Positions 18,017-27,177 are shown, counted from the stretch's first letter. The stretch: DNA of 64,000 nt from Lachnospiraceae bacterium (GCA_031272985.1 JAISSU010000029.1:124001-188000); one strand, 5' to 3'. The notes: generated by a model not told the origin, from the sequence alone. A program made the numbers and translations.

Positions 18017-18076
18017 GGCGAACAATAATAAGAAGAACAATAATAGGAAGAACAAGGATAAGAATAACAACCGTGA
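18002..18076 (+). repeat. 15-bp tandem repeat, each unit ending in a stop codon
   Basis: Five degenerate 15-bp units based on gaagaacaataataa run from the last codons of the kinase into the spacer (18002, 18017, 18032, 18047, 18062). Since 15 is a multiple of three, each unit ends with an in-frame stop: TAA, TAA, TAG, TAA, TGA. The fifth unit is weak. The rest of the spacer to 18168 is AT-rich, with a strong gaggagga ribosome-binding site before the binding protein. Confidence 0.8.
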
Positions 18077-18168
18077 TAAAAGGTAATAATTAGTAATTTA
18101 ATTATATAAGCGAGTAGGAAACTGTTGTTAAGATTTCAAGTGCAAATTAAAAGAGGAGGAAAAGAAAC

Positions 18169-19323
18169 ATGAAGAAAAAAGTTTATTCCCTGTTAAGCGT
18201 TTTGCTCGTGATCGTCATGATTGCGGCTCTCGCGGGATGTACGCAAGGGGGAGATTCATCCGGAACTACGACGGATACGGGCACTACTACTGCAAAAAGC
18301 GCAGACGAACTGTACTTTGCGGTATCTTTAGGCTGGATGGAGAATGCGTCCGGTCAGCGTCAGAAATTCTCGTTTGAGAGTGCTTTTGCAGAGAACGGCG
18401 TCACGAATTTTGACATTGTGGATGCTAATTACGACGCAAAGAAGCAATCCGAGCAAATCGAGGCTTTTATCGCAAAGAAGCCGGATGCTTTGTTTATTAC
18501 TCCGTCGGATCCCGTCGGTATTGCGGAAGCGACCAAAAAAGCAGCGGAAGCCGGAATCAAGGTGTTTTGTTCTGACGGCTATGTGCCTGGCGCCGAAGTA
18601 GTTTCCAGTGTTATGTTCGACAATTATGCAGGTGGTATGGCCACTATGAAGCATCTCGGGGATCTGCTTTTAGAGAAATATCCAAGCGGCGATATCGGAA
18701 TCGCGATGATTACGCTTCCTTCAAACGAAGGCTGGGATGCACGTGAGCATGGTGCGGACTATATTCTCTCTCAGGAGAAGTATTCCAGGATTAAAGTTAT
18801 TCAGGAATGGCCCTGGGATTCTACGGGTGCCGTTACTCCGACTGATACGATAAGCTCATGGATGGCAGCTGATACAAAGAAAGAAATTAAGGCTATCTGG
18901 TGTGCATGGGACGGAGCGGCATTTGAAGGTTTGGCTGTTACTGCGACGACGAGACCTGAAATCATGTATACCGGTTCCGACGGCGGCGAGGAATGTTATA
19001 AGAAAATGCAGCAGTATCCGGAACAATTTGTTATGACCTTGGCTGAGTCTGTTTATGCTATGCCCAATCAATTGGTTGGATACGCGATGACGTCTATTAA
19101 CGGCGGAAGAGTTCCCCGTATCGTTATGAGCGCGGGCTATGCGATTACGAGCGACATGATTTTGGATGTATATTCAATTAAGGATAAGACGACTACCGTA
19201 AATGGCGAGACAAAGACAGCTTGGGAGCTTGCTCTTGATTATGATTTACCCGGTTACACAGATGCTCTTAATGAGGTCCTGGAAAAGAACGGGCTTGATC
19301 CCGGATGGGTACCTGAGATTTAA
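18169..19323 (+). CDS. Sugar ABC transporter substrate-binding lipoprotein
   Basis: A 384-residue lipoprotein of the periplasmic-binding-protein type I (RbsB/LsrB-like) fold. The signal peptide ends in a lipobox LAGC with Cys24. A Ser/Thr/Gly linker follows, then two alpha/beta lobes with AFIAKKPDALFITPSDP and IKAIWCAWDGAA, typical of sugar-binding members. It delivers its ligand to the RbsA-like ATPase and the two permeases downstream. The GAGGAGGA site is the strongest of the operon and a stable hairpin follows the stop, both consistent with higher expression of this component. Confidence 0.92.
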   Translation: MKKKVYSLLSVLLVIVMIAALAGCTQGGDSSGTTTDTGTTTAKSADELYFAVSLGWMENASGQRQKFSFESAFAENGVTNFDIVDANYDAKKQSEQIEAFIAKKPDALFITPSDPVGIAEATKKAAEAGIKVFCSDGYVPGAEVVSSVMFDNYAGGMATMKHLGDLLLEKYPSGDIGIAMITLPSNEGWDAREHGADYILSQEKYSRIKVIQEWPWDSTGAVTPTDTISSWMAADTKKEIKAIWCAWDGAAFEGLAVTATTRPEIMYTGSDGGEECYKKMQQYPEQFVMTLAESVYAMPNQLVGYAMTSINGGRVPRIVMSAGYAITSDMILDVYSIKDKTTTVNGETKTAWELALDYDLPGYTDALNEVLEKNGLDPGWVPEI

Positions 19324-19353
19324 GCAGGCACATTTATCATAAGCGCGGGTTAT

Positions 19354-19376
19354 GCCGGGTGGTAATTCCATCCGGC
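19354..19376 (+). promoter_or_regulatory. Intercistronic hairpin after the binding-protein gene
   Basis: GCCGGGTGG (19354-19362) pairs with CCATCCGGC (19368-19376) through nine bp including one G-U around a 5-nt loop, without a T-run. Such hairpins after binding-protein genes commonly protect the upstream mRNA from 3' decay; this role is inferred here. Confidence 0.65.
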
Positions 19377-19450
19377 GTGTCCGCTGTTAAAGTATAGGCC
19401 AATGGGTGTCGAGGGTGTTCCCTTCACTAAAAATAACAGGAGCAATATTT

Positions 19451-20953
19451 ATGGAAGAAAACCGTCTTGAACTAATTGGGATAAACAAAACATTTACAGC
19501 CGTAAAAGCACTTGATACCGCTGATTTTTTTCTTAAAAGAGGCGAGGTTCACGGGCTTTTGGGTATAAATGGGGCAGGCAAATCCACCCTTATCAAAATC
19601 ATTTCAGGCATTTATTCCAAAGACAGCGGAGAAATCCTAATGGACGGAAAGCCTGTTGTGATAAAAAACGCACAGGATGCGATAGCGCTTGGAATCTCGA
19701 CCGTTTATCAGGACCCGCAGATGATTGATAGCTTTACGGGTTACGAGAATATTTATCTCGGAATGGAAAATGAGAGCAAGTCCGATATTTCGCCGATTTC
19801 ACGAAAGAAGATGAGGGATGAAGCGAAAAAGCTTCTGGAACAGTACCCGTTGGATATAGATTTGGAAAAGCCGGTCTCCTTGTTGAGCGCAATCGAACGT
19901 GAAATAATTGCGCTTCTTCGCGCTATTGCCAGAAAATGCGATATATTGATTCTGGATGAGCCCACCTCTATTCTTACCGAAAAAGAAAAACAAATCCTTT
20001 TTGATTGTATCAGGGAATTAAAAGGAAAAGGGGTCTCCATAATCTATATTACACACCATTTAGATGAAGTTTCCACTATTTGCGACTCCTATACTATTTT
20101 CAGAAACGGTAAAACAGTCGCAAGTGAAAATGTCATAGGCGGGAAAGTGGATGTTAATCACATTGCGGAGCTAATGATAGGCGAAAAGTTGAGCCGATTC
20201 TATCCCGAAAAAAACGCAAGCCCGGCGGATGAGGCATTTTCCTGCGAGGGGATTTCACTGTCAGAGAAACTAAACGATATCGGTTTTTCTGCCAGGAAAG
20301 GCGAAATACTCGGAATTTTCGGATTGGTAGGCTCGGGGATTGATGAATTGTCAAAGATTATGTACGGTGCGATGGATTATTCGGAAGGCTCTTTGAAAAT
20401 CGCGGGAGAGTTCGTAAAATTAAAGAATACGGAATCGGCGATTGAACATGGGATTTACCTTGTCCCCGGAAATCGTAAAACCGAAGGTCAAATCGGAAAT
20501 CTTTCCATTGCCGAAAACATTACTTTGGCGAAGCTCTCCAGAGTTCTGGATAAGCTTGGACTCGTAAAAAGATCTGAAGAACAGAAACTATCAGGTGAAT
20601 TAATAAATACGCTTTCCATTGCTACGCCGGATGGCTACAAGAAGGTTCAGGAGTTATCAGGCGGCAATCAACAAAAGGTCGTTATCGGCAAAGGCCTTTT
20701 TTCGCAGGCAAAGGTTTATGTTTTCTGCGAGCCGACAGTAGGAGTTGATGTCGGAGCAAAGAGTGGCATATATGAGATAATGCGAGGTCTGGCAAAAGAT
20801 TCGGCGGTGATAATTCTCTCGTCAGACCCGGAAGAGGTCCTCGGCAATGCGGACAGAATCATTGTTTTAAATCAAGGTCGAATTACACTTCAATGCGCAG
20901 ATAAAGAAACGACGCTTAAGCAAATGCTCGTGAAAGCCACATCAAATCAGTAA
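19451..20953 (+). CDS. Sugar ABC transporter ATP-binding protein (RbsA-like, two ATPase domains)
   Basis: A 500-residue ATPase with tandem nucleotide-binding domains. Domain 1 has Walker A GINGAGKST, Q-loop VYQDP, Walker B ILDEPTS and the H-loop ITHHLDEV. Domain 2 is degenerate at Walker A (GLVGSGIDEL), as usual in RbsA/MglA, but keeps LSGGNQQKV and a Walker B-like CEPTVGVDVGA. The ATG at 19451 follows AGGAG (19438-19442); upstream in-frame codons lack a site. It energises the two permeases that follow. Confidence 0.93.
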   Translation: MEENRLELIGINKTFTAVKALDTADFFLKRGEVHGLLGINGAGKSTLIKIISGIYSKDSGEILMDGKPVVIKNAQDAIALGISTVYQDPQMIDSFTGYENIYLGMENESKSDISPISRKKMRDEAKKLLEQYPLDIDLEKPVSLLSAIEREIIALLRAIARKCDILILDEPTSILTEKEKQILFDCIRELKGKGVSIIYITHHLDEVSTICDSYTIFRNGKTVASENVIGGKVDVNHIAELMIGEKLSRFYPEKNASPADEAFSCEGISLSEKLNDIGFSARKGEILGIFGLVGSGIDELSKIMYGAMDYSEGSLKIAGEFVKLKNTESAIEHGIYLVPGNRKTEGQIGNLSIAENITLAKLSRVLDKLGLVKRSEEQKLSGELINTLSIATPDGYKKVQELSGGNQQKVVIGKGLFSQAKVYVFCEPTVGVDVGAKSGIYEIMRGLAKDSAVIILSSDPEEVLGNADRIIVLNQGRITLQCADKETTLKQMLVKATSNQ

Positions 20954-20963
20954 GGGGGTTTAT

Positions 20964-21968
20964 ATGCGAATAATCAGAAAAGATAATAAAGGAGAAGCGA
21001 TAACCATTGCGGCATTTTTCGTCCTCTTTGCTGCTGTCGCAATCACTTTCCAGATTTTTGAGCCGACCTTCCTGACTTGGGACAGCGTTACCACAATGCT
21101 AAAAACAGGCGCGACTACCGCAATTGCTGCATTGGGGCTTACTTTTGTAATAGTAGTCAGCCACTCGGATATCTCGTTTTATATGACGAGTTGCTTTTCT
21201 TCGATGTTTATGGCATGGCTGATCTCACTGAAAATACATCCGATAATTGCCGTGGCCGGAGGACTTCTAATGGGCTTTATCTGGGGAGGAATTTCCGGCA
21301 TTGCCGTAGGGAAATTCAAGCTTCCTGATATTATCTCAACCATAGCCATAGGCTCGATTGCCTTCGGTGCGGCGTATGTTTTCTCTGACGGAGCGTTTAT
21401 TTATGAAGAATTTCATACCTCCGGCATAATCAACCTTTCAGAACACAGATTTTTGGGAATCACCGTTTCGGTTTGGATCATGCTTGTTTTGTATATTATT
21501 GCTTATTTTGCGCTTGACCGCTCGAAAATCGGTCGCTGGTTTTATTCGACCGGCGCAAATAAGAGGGCGGCATTCTTTTCGGGGGTCAGAGTCAATCAGG
21601 TAATAATAGCGGCCTTTATTGTGTCAGGTGTGCTGGCAGCTTTGGCTGCGATAATTTATGACGCCGCGCAAGGTCAAGGAAATGTAAAAATCGGAATGAA
21701 CTTCCTTATGCCTTGCTTTTCCGCAATATATATTGGCTGGAGCGTGTTTAAAAAACCGTGTGTAATCGGCACATTTTTTGGAGCCCTCATTTCGACCGTT
21801 ATTACGACGGGCTTTACGGTAATGTCAATCCCGTATTACTACAGCGATTTGACAATGGCGGGCGTATTGATTCTCGCAATAGGGCTTTCTAAAATGCAGT
21901 TTAAGAGCAAAGAATCTGATATAGCAAAGCCCGATGATAAGGCGGAAGGGCAGGTGGCGCAGGCATGA
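20964..21968 (+). CDS. Sugar ABC transporter permease 1
   Basis: A 334-residue membrane protein with eight to ten helices of the RbsC/MglC/LsrC type. MLKTGATTAIAALGLTFVI, GISGIAVGKFKLPDIISTIA and the late PCFSAIYIGWSVF region are characteristic. It has a polar C-terminal tail. It starts 10 bp after the ATPase gene and overlaps the second permease by 4 bp (ATGA), so the two are translationally coupled and probably form a heterodimeric channel. Confidence 0.92.
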   Translation: MRIIRKDNKGEAITIAAFFVLFAAVAITFQIFEPTFLTWDSVTTMLKTGATTAIAALGLTFVIVVSHSDISFYMTSCFSSMFMAWLISLKIHPIIAVAGGLLMGFIWGGISGIAVGKFKLPDIISTIAIGSIAFGAAYVFSDGAFIYEEFHTSGIINLSEHRFLGITVSVWIMLVLYIIAYFALDRSKIGRWFYSTGANKRAAFFSGVRVNQVIIAAFIVSGVLAALAAIIYDAAQGQGNVKIGMNFLMPCFSAIYIGWSVFKKPCVIGTFFGALISTVITTGFTVMSIPYYYSDLTMAGVLILAIGLSKMQFKSKESDIAKPDDKAEGQVAQA

Positions 21969-22954
21969 AAAAGAAAAAAGGAATCCTCACAATTTTTCAA
22001 CCCGAATACGCCTTGTTTTGGCTGATTCTTCTGGCAATCATATTCTTTTGGATAATGCAGCCGGCGTTTGTCAGTTTCGGGAATTTAATGAATGTGCTTA
22101 AAAATGCTTCCTATATGGCGCTGATGGTGCTGGGGCTTACATGGGTAATCGCGACCAATGAAATGGATTGCTCTTTTCCCGATGTGGCGGCATGCGCCAG
22201 CATGGTATTCGCGTGGCTTGCGTTTCACGGTTACAGTGTGCTCGTCTCATTTATTATAGCCATGCTTTCGGGTATTTTATGCGGGGTATTAACAAGCATT
22301 TTGGTGGTTCGGTTTAAATATCATTCGCTTATTACTACAATTGCCGTATCCACGATAGCTAAATCGGTCGCGGCGGCGCTTTATGGCGGCATGCCCCTAA
22401 GCGTTCCGGTAATAAAATCAACCGGTTTTTATAAGTTCGTTAATTCGTATCTGGCAGGTATTCCTGTGATTTTTATTATTGCGGTAGCAATATACGCGGT
22501 GCTGTTTATTATTCAGGAGAAAACCCGTTATGGTCAGTATGTTTACGCGCTCGGAGAAAATCGAGTGGCAGTACAGGAAGCAGGAATAAAGACGGGAAAG
22601 GTCCTAACCGGTGTATTTATCACTTCAGCGTTTTTTGCGGCGCTGTCAGGTATTTTAATGGTATTTGTTGTTTACGGAAGCGGACAGCCAAAGATGGGTT
22701 CAGCCTTCTTCCTCGATGGCTTTACGGTCGTTTTCCTGGGGGCAATGGTAATGAAGCTTGGAAAGACCAACGTTGTGGGAACTTTTCTTGGAGGGATAAT
22801 GCTTGCGATTGTTGTAAACGGGCTCACGCAATTAGGTGCGTCTTTTGCGACATCACAGATTACAAAGGGCGTTTTATTAGTTATCGGTATAGTTATAGCT
22901 GCACTTGGACAACGTAAAAACAGAGGAAAGGCAGGTTTGTTAAAATATGAATAG
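21965..22954 (+). CDS. Sugar ABC transporter permease 2
   Basis: A 329-residue RbsC-like permease. Motifs include NVLKNASYMALMVLGLTWVIAT, GVLTSILVVRFKYHSLITTIA, YGQYVYALGENRVAV and DGFTVVFLGAMVM. It begins inside the stop of permease 1 and its end overlaps the alcohol dehydrogenase gene by 8 bp. Two different permeases in one system occur in the LsrCD and related subfamilies. Confidence 0.92.
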   Translation: MKKKKGILTIFQPEYALFWLILLAIIFFWIMQPAFVSFGNLMNVLKNASYMALMVLGLTWVIATNEMDCSFPDVAACASMVFAWLAFHGYSVLVSFIIAMLSGILCGVLTSILVVRFKYHSLITTIAVSTIAKSVAAALYGGMPLSVPVIKSTGFYKFVNSYLAGIPVIFIIAVAIYAVLFIIQEKTRYGQYVYALGENRVAVQEAGIKTGKVLTGVFITSAFFAALSGILMVFVVYGSGQPKMGSAFFLDGFTVVFLGAMVMKLGKTNVVGTFLGGIMLAIVVNGLTQLGASFATSQITKGVLLVIGIVIAALGQRKNRGKAGLLKYE

Positions 22955-24140
22955 CTTTGAATTTTATAATCCGGTTAAAATCGTATTCGGTGTAGGCAGT
23001 GTCGAGCAGATAGGCATTGAAGTCTCAAAATACGGAAAAAAAGCATTAATTGTTTCGTATGATGATGTGAGTTTTTACGGAGATTTATTTGATAGAATAC
23101 ACGTAAAATTACGTGAGAATGGTGTCGCTTATGCGGACTATTTCGGGGCGACCGCAAACCCGAAAATAAGCGAGGCCGTAAAGGGGATTGAGCTCGGCAA
23201 AAAGGAAGAGGTCGATACTGTAATAGGCGTAGGCGGCGGCAGCGCGATGGATTTATCAAAGGTTATTGCCGCAGGCATTCTCTATCCGCATGATTTAAAA
23301 AGAATGATCAAGTTCAGTCATAGTGACGATTCTTGGTTCATTCCACCGACGCAGGCTCTTCCGATTATAATGGTACCGACGCTTCCTGCGACTGCATCGG
23401 AAATGAACGCTACCGCAGTTATTACCGATGATGATACGCTTAGAAAGAGCTATGTCTGGGAACCGGCCTGTCTTTATCCGAAGACTTCGATTTTGGATCC
23501 CGTACTCACTCTTACCTTACCTGCTTATCAGACAGCCTGCGGCGCTATAGACGCTGTGAGCCATGTGGTAGAACCCTTCTTTTTCAGCGACGAGGCGACT
23601 TACGGAAATTTGGAATTACATGACCATATGCAGTTTGGCGTCATAAGGGCAATCTATGATAATATCCCTAAAGTGCTGGAGAACCCAAATGATCTTGAAT
23701 TACGAGGACTCATGCAATTTTCCGCTACTGTTGGCTTAAACGGGTGGCTGACCTGCGGAACTCAAGGATGGACGCCGATGCATCAGATGGGACACGTCCT
23801 TTCTTCGCATTATAAAGCGACGCATGGGGCGACTCTGGCCTGCATGATGCTTGCGTGGATGCGTTACTTTGCCACAAAGAAACAAAACGAGCGCTTTGTG
23901 AAATTTACGAGGTGGATGTTTGACACAAATGATCTATTAAAAGCCGCTGATATATTTGAAGAAAAGATTAAGAGCTTCAATGTGCAAACGAGGATTTCGC
24001 AGTTTGGTTGCAGTGAAGACTCATTGGAAGAGCTGACGCAAGGCGTGGTGGATGTGTCTTTCTCGGCCGACGGGACATTAGCCAGCATCCCACCGATTAC
24101 GCGCGAAGAGGTATACGAGATCTACAAGCTTTCTTTGTAG
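22947..24140 (+). CDS. Iron-containing alcohol dehydrogenase
   Basis: A 397-residue group III dehydrogenase. The N-terminal Rossmann-like part holds GVGGGSAMDLSK. The metal-binding region includes Asp in CGAIDAVSHVVEPF and histidines in MHQMGHVLSS and KATHGATLACM. The overlap with permease 2 places it in the same transcript. It could reduce an aldehyde released by the DeoC-type aldolase (acetaldehyde if classical) or oxidise the transported sugar alcohol; the sequence does not decide. The family is also called butanol dehydrogenase-like. Confidence 0.9.
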   Translation: MNSFEFYNPVKIVFGVGSVEQIGIEVSKYGKKALIVSYDDVSFYGDLFDRIHVKLRENGVAYADYFGATANPKISEAVKGIELGKKEEVDTVIGVGGGSAMDLSKVIAAGILYPHDLKRMIKFSHSDDSWFIPPTQALPIIMVPTLPATASEMNATAVITDDDTLRKSYVWEPACLYPKTSILDPVLTLTLPAYQTACGAIDAVSHVVEPFFFSDEATYGNLELHDHMQFGVIRAIYDNIPKVLENPNDLELRGLMQFSATVGLNGWLTCGTQGWTPMHQMGHVLSSHYKATHGATLACMMLAWMRYFATKKQNERFVKFTRWMFDTNDLLKAADIFEEKIKSFNVQTRISQFGCSEDSLEELTQGVVDVSFSADGTLASIPPITREEVYEIYKLSL

Positions 24141-24255
24141 CCTCATATCCGAGTAGACAGCTTCGAGTATACAGCGTAAATGAATATTTGAAATAATATA
24201 TCAACGTTTATAACAGCAAATTATGGATTATGTATAATTTGGCGGGGGAAACCTT

Positions 24256-25116
24256 ATGGGATATGAGATAAATAAAGTCGAATTCGATGGTTTTGATGCA
24301 GTTGAATTAAAGACAAAGGTATGGAAGGCGATTCTTGTCTATAGCGTGGGACCGAGAATAGCATGGTTTGGAAAGCCTGACGGTGAAAACCTCCTCTATT
24401 GGAAAAAAGATGATATGATTCGAGGGGACTGGAAGCTCTACGGAGGGCACAGAGTATGGATTACAAGGCCGTTAGCCGACGAATCTGAGGATACTTATCT
24501 TTCCGATAACGCACCTTGCGAACTGATTATCGACGGGACGATGGTTAGAGCGACAGCTCCCGCACATCCTGTAAATCAGTTGACTAAAGGAATGGAACTT
24601 GAAATCATGGAAGGTGGGAGTCTTCGCGTTACGAATTTCATTAAGAACGACGGCGCTCTCATTTACTCGGGCGGCGTGTGGTCGCCTACCTGCGTGGTTC
24701 CGGACGCAAGGAAGCTTCGGGTTCCTCTTGGAAAAGATGACTCTACTTGGGATGTGGTAAAGGTGATCATTCCCAGGGTTTTTGCCGGTAATGTTTCGAG
24801 TTTAGAAGATGATCAGGCAGTCTTTGAAGGTAATGATCTCGTGGTGACCCCGAAAGGCAGAGTCCTGAAACGTGTCCTTTTGGCGCCTAAGGGCAGGGTA
24901 ATGCTTGAATGCGGCGATTATGTCTTTGAAAAATATTCGCCTTACAATCCGTTATATGCCTATCCATTCGGAGGATGTAACCTCGCTGTATTTGTAGGCG
25001 CAAATAATTTTATGGCCGAATTGGAAACCTATGGCGCCGAAACCGAAATTATACCTGGACAAACGATCGAAAATACTGAATACTGGAAGCTGTATGAAAG
25101 TGCAGCAGGAAAATGA
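24256..25116 (+). CDS. DUF4380/aldose epimerase-like protein
   Basis: A 286-residue soluble, beta-rich protein of the galactose mutarotase-like superfamily. GPRIAWFG and the GGHRVWITRP motif near residues 74-83 match DUF4380-type members, while canonical catalytic residues of aldose 1-epimerase are not clear. It could present the correct anomer or epimer to the kinase. The 115-bp gap before it carries an extended -10-like TATAAT (24233-24238) without a clear -35 box. The MFS gene overlaps its end. Confidence 0.7.
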   Translation: MGYEINKVEFDGFDAVELKTKVWKAILVYSVGPRIAWFGKPDGENLLYWKKDDMIRGDWKLYGGHRVWITRPLADESEDTYLSDNAPCELIIDGTMVRATAPAHPVNQLTKGMELEIMEGGSLRVTNFIKNDGALIYSGGVWSPTCVVPDARKLRVPLGKDDSTWDVVKVIIPRVFAGNVSSLEDDQAVFEGNDLVVTPKGRVLKRVLLAPKGRVMLECGDYVFEKYSPYNPLYAYPFGGCNLAVFVGANNFMAELETYGAETEIIPGQTIENTEYWKLYESAAGK

Positions 25117-26275
25117 TTTATGTAAAAAAAATAATAATGGCAGTCTTAAGCAGCAATTAATTTACCTGATCCTTATGATCTGTGTATGGTTTGCGGAGTA
25201 TTCTTATACACCGTATTTGGTTCCATACCTTAAAGATCTTAACTCTTCATATACGGTAATCGGGTTTGTACTTGCTTCTTATGGTTTGTTTCAGATGATT
25301 CTTCGTATTCCCATCGGATTATTAGCTGATAGGGCAGGAAGAATGAAAGCTTTTTTGATTATTGAGATGGCGACTCTTGTTGTGGCGTCTTTCTTTCTGG
25401 CATTTGCCCGGAACCCGATTATGATTCTTTTAGGAAGGACGCTTACGGGAGTCTCATCTTCGTTTTGGATTTGCTTTATCGCGCTATATCAGGGGAATTA
25501 TGAAGCCGAAAAAAAGGTAAGAGGGGCATCGACAATCACGGCCATTACTTCACTTGGGAAGATGCTGGGGGTATTAGCGGCATTGATTCTTTTTACATAT
25601 GTTTCAATACGCAGCATTTTTTTGGCGAGCTTTCTTGCGACAATCCCTGCGTTTATCGCGGTGTTTTGGCTAAAGGAAACAAAGGTAACGCACGGGCAAT
25701 TTGCTTTTAGGGATGTTTTTGCATTGCTTCGCAATAAAATGCTTATTCGCTGTTCATTTATAATAATGCTCGACCAGATGGTCGTTTTCTCAACGGTTTA
25801 TTCATATTCAAGCGACTTAATAGAAAAGCAGGCAGGAGAGGCATTCATCGGCCCGGCGTCGTTTTTATTACTCTTTGGAATGGGAGTGTTTCCACTGTTA
25901 TCGACGTTTGTGCTGTCTAAATACATTTCGAATAGAAAGCTCTTATTTATTTACTTTAGTGCTTTTATTTCATATATCTTGATATTGCCAAATGTAAAAT
26001 CGGGCTTGTTAATACTACTGTTATCATTTATTGCTGGAGCGGCCAGCGCGAGCCTTTTTGGCATACTGATGGGGTTAGCGTCCAGCACGGTAGATAAAAA
26101 ACACAGAACTTTGGCGGTAGGCATATTTCAGACAGCCGTCGCAATAGGAATGACGGCAGGACCTCCGATATTCAGCTTAATAATGGAAAAGACAAATGCA
26201 AAAATCGGATTCTTATCGACAGCGCTATTATTGATAGTATGTCTATTGCTACAGATAAATGTTTTTGCAAAGTAA
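25094..26275 (+). CDS. Major facilitator superfamily transporter
   Basis: A 393-residue carrier with twelve predicted helices. GLLADRAGRMKAF is the loop 2-3 signature A (G-x-x-x-D-R-x-G-R). SSFWICFIALYQGNY and TAVAIGMTAGPPIFS are further conserved segments. The ATG at 25094 gives a 23-bp overlap with the upstream gene; no convincing ribosome-binding site is seen, so translational coupling is likely. It may be a second uptake route or an exporter for the sugar island. The substrate is unknown. Confidence 0.83.
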   Translation: MKVQQENDLCKKNNNGSLKQQLIYLILMICVWFAEYSYTPYLVPYLKDLNSSYTVIGFVLASYGLFQMILRIPIGLLADRAGRMKAFLIIEMATLVVASFFLAFARNPIMILLGRTLTGVSSSFWICFIALYQGNYEAEKKVRGASTITAITSLGKMLGVLAALILFTYVSIRSIFLASFLATIPAFIAVFWLKETKVTHGQFAFRDVFALLRNKMLIRCSFIIMLDQMVVFSTVYSYSSDLIEKQAGEAFIGPASFLLLFGMGVFPLLSTFVLSKYISNRKLLFIYFSAFISYILILPNVKSGLLILLLSFIAGAASASLFGILMGLASSTVDKKHRTLAVGIFQTAVAIGMTAGPPIFSLIMEKTNAKIGFLSTALLLIVCLLLQINVFAK

Positions 26276-26393
26276 TGCATCTATGGAAAATGTGTAATTG
26301 TGATTTATTGTATCTATGAAAAATTTGTGATTTTAGTTTATTGTATCTATGGAAAATGTGTAATTTCTATTATAATAAACTATGAAAAATGTG
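26276..26393 (+). repeat. 33-bp tandem repeat before nth
   Basis: Three head-to-tail 33-bp units start at 26276, 26309 and 26342 and share tgtatctatggaaaatgtg; a truncated fourth (ctatgaaaaatgtg, 26380-26393) runs up to the nth ribosome-binding site. The array fills almost the whole space between the MFS gene and nth. Confidence 0.85.
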
Positions 26394-26408
26394 CAAGGAA
26401 CAATAACC

Positions 26409-27050
26409 ATGAAAAAACGCACGGGCGAAATTCTCGCCCTTTTGGATGAAAAATACGGAACTGACCTCTCTTGCTATCTGCACCATGAAAATGCATGGCA
26501 ACTTTTAGTGGCGACTATTCTCAGCGCTCAGTGTACGGATGCCAGAGTTAATATGGTGACACCCGATTTGTTTAAGAAATATCCTTCAATTGAGGCTTTT
26601 GCAAAAGCTAATCAGGAGGAATTGGAGTCCGACATTAAGTCCACCGGATTTTATCATAATAAGGCGAAAAATATTATCGCCTGCATGCGAGACATTCTGC
26701 ACAGGTTTGGCGGCGAGATTCCGACTTCCATAGAAGATTTGACTTCGCTTCCGGGAGTGGGACGAAAGACTGCGAATGTTATCAGAGGGAATGTTTATAA
26801 TGACCCCAGCGTTGTCGTGGATACGCATGTAAAGCGGATATCAAATAGGCTTGGGTTTACAAAGCAACAAGACCCTGAAAAAATCGAATACGACCTTATG
26901 AAAGAGCTTCCTAAAGATAAATGGATTTTGTTTAACATCCAGATTATTGCCTTCGGCAGAGAAATATGTACTGCGAGGCAACCAAAGTGTGAGTTATGCT
27001 TCTTGCAAAATTACTGCAAAGAGTCTAAAATAGGTTTGAAAAAGGTTTGA
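26409..27050 (+). CDS. nth: Endonuclease III
   Basis: A 213-residue base-excision repair glycosylase/AP lyase that removes oxidised pyrimidines. The helix-hairpin-helix LPGVGRKTANVI carries the catalytic Lys, and VVDTHVKRISNRLG carries the catalytic Asp. The C-terminus has the 4Fe-4S loop C-X6-C-X2-C-X5-C (CTARQPKCELCFLQNYC). The ATG at 26409 is preferred to 26382 because the upstream ATG belongs to the tandem repeat and AAGGA lies at 26394-26398. Confidence 0.95.
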   Translation: MKKRTGEILALLDEKYGTDLSCYLHHENAWQLLVATILSAQCTDARVNMVTPDLFKKYPSIEAFAKANQEELESDIKSTGFYHNKAKNIIACMRDILHRFGGEIPTSIEDLTSLPGVGRKTANVIRGNVYNDPSVVVDTHVKRISNRLGFTKQQDPEKIEYDLMKELPKDKWILFNIQIIAFGREICTARQPKCELCFLQNYCKESKIGLKKV

Positions 27051-27062
27051 TAAGGAGAAATC

Positions 27063-27167
27063 ATGAATTTCCACAATCCTAAAATGAAAAAAATCCTTGC
27101 GATTATTATAATTGTTGTTATTGCGGCCATGGTGGTGACTTCGGTCTTACCGATGTTCATGTCTTAA
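27063..27167 (+). CDS. Small single-pass membrane peptide, 34 residues
   Basis: An ORF too short for usual gene callers: it begins MNFHNPKMKK, has a hydrophobic helix of about 20 residues rich in Ile, Val and Ala, and ends LPMFMS. AAGGAGAAATC precedes the ATG at 27063, it lies 12 bp after nth, and the next gene's ribosome-binding site follows its stop. The good ribosome-binding site and tight packing support translation. The function is unknown. Confidence 0.65.
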   Translation: MNFHNPKMKKILAIIIIVVIAAMVVTSVLPMFMS

Positions 27168-27177
27168 AGGAGAGAAC

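Noticed and set aside
24210-24238. Promoter before the DUF4380-like gene
   Set aside because: A TATAAT is present but no acceptable -35 box at 16-18 bp; kept only as a remark in the gene entry.
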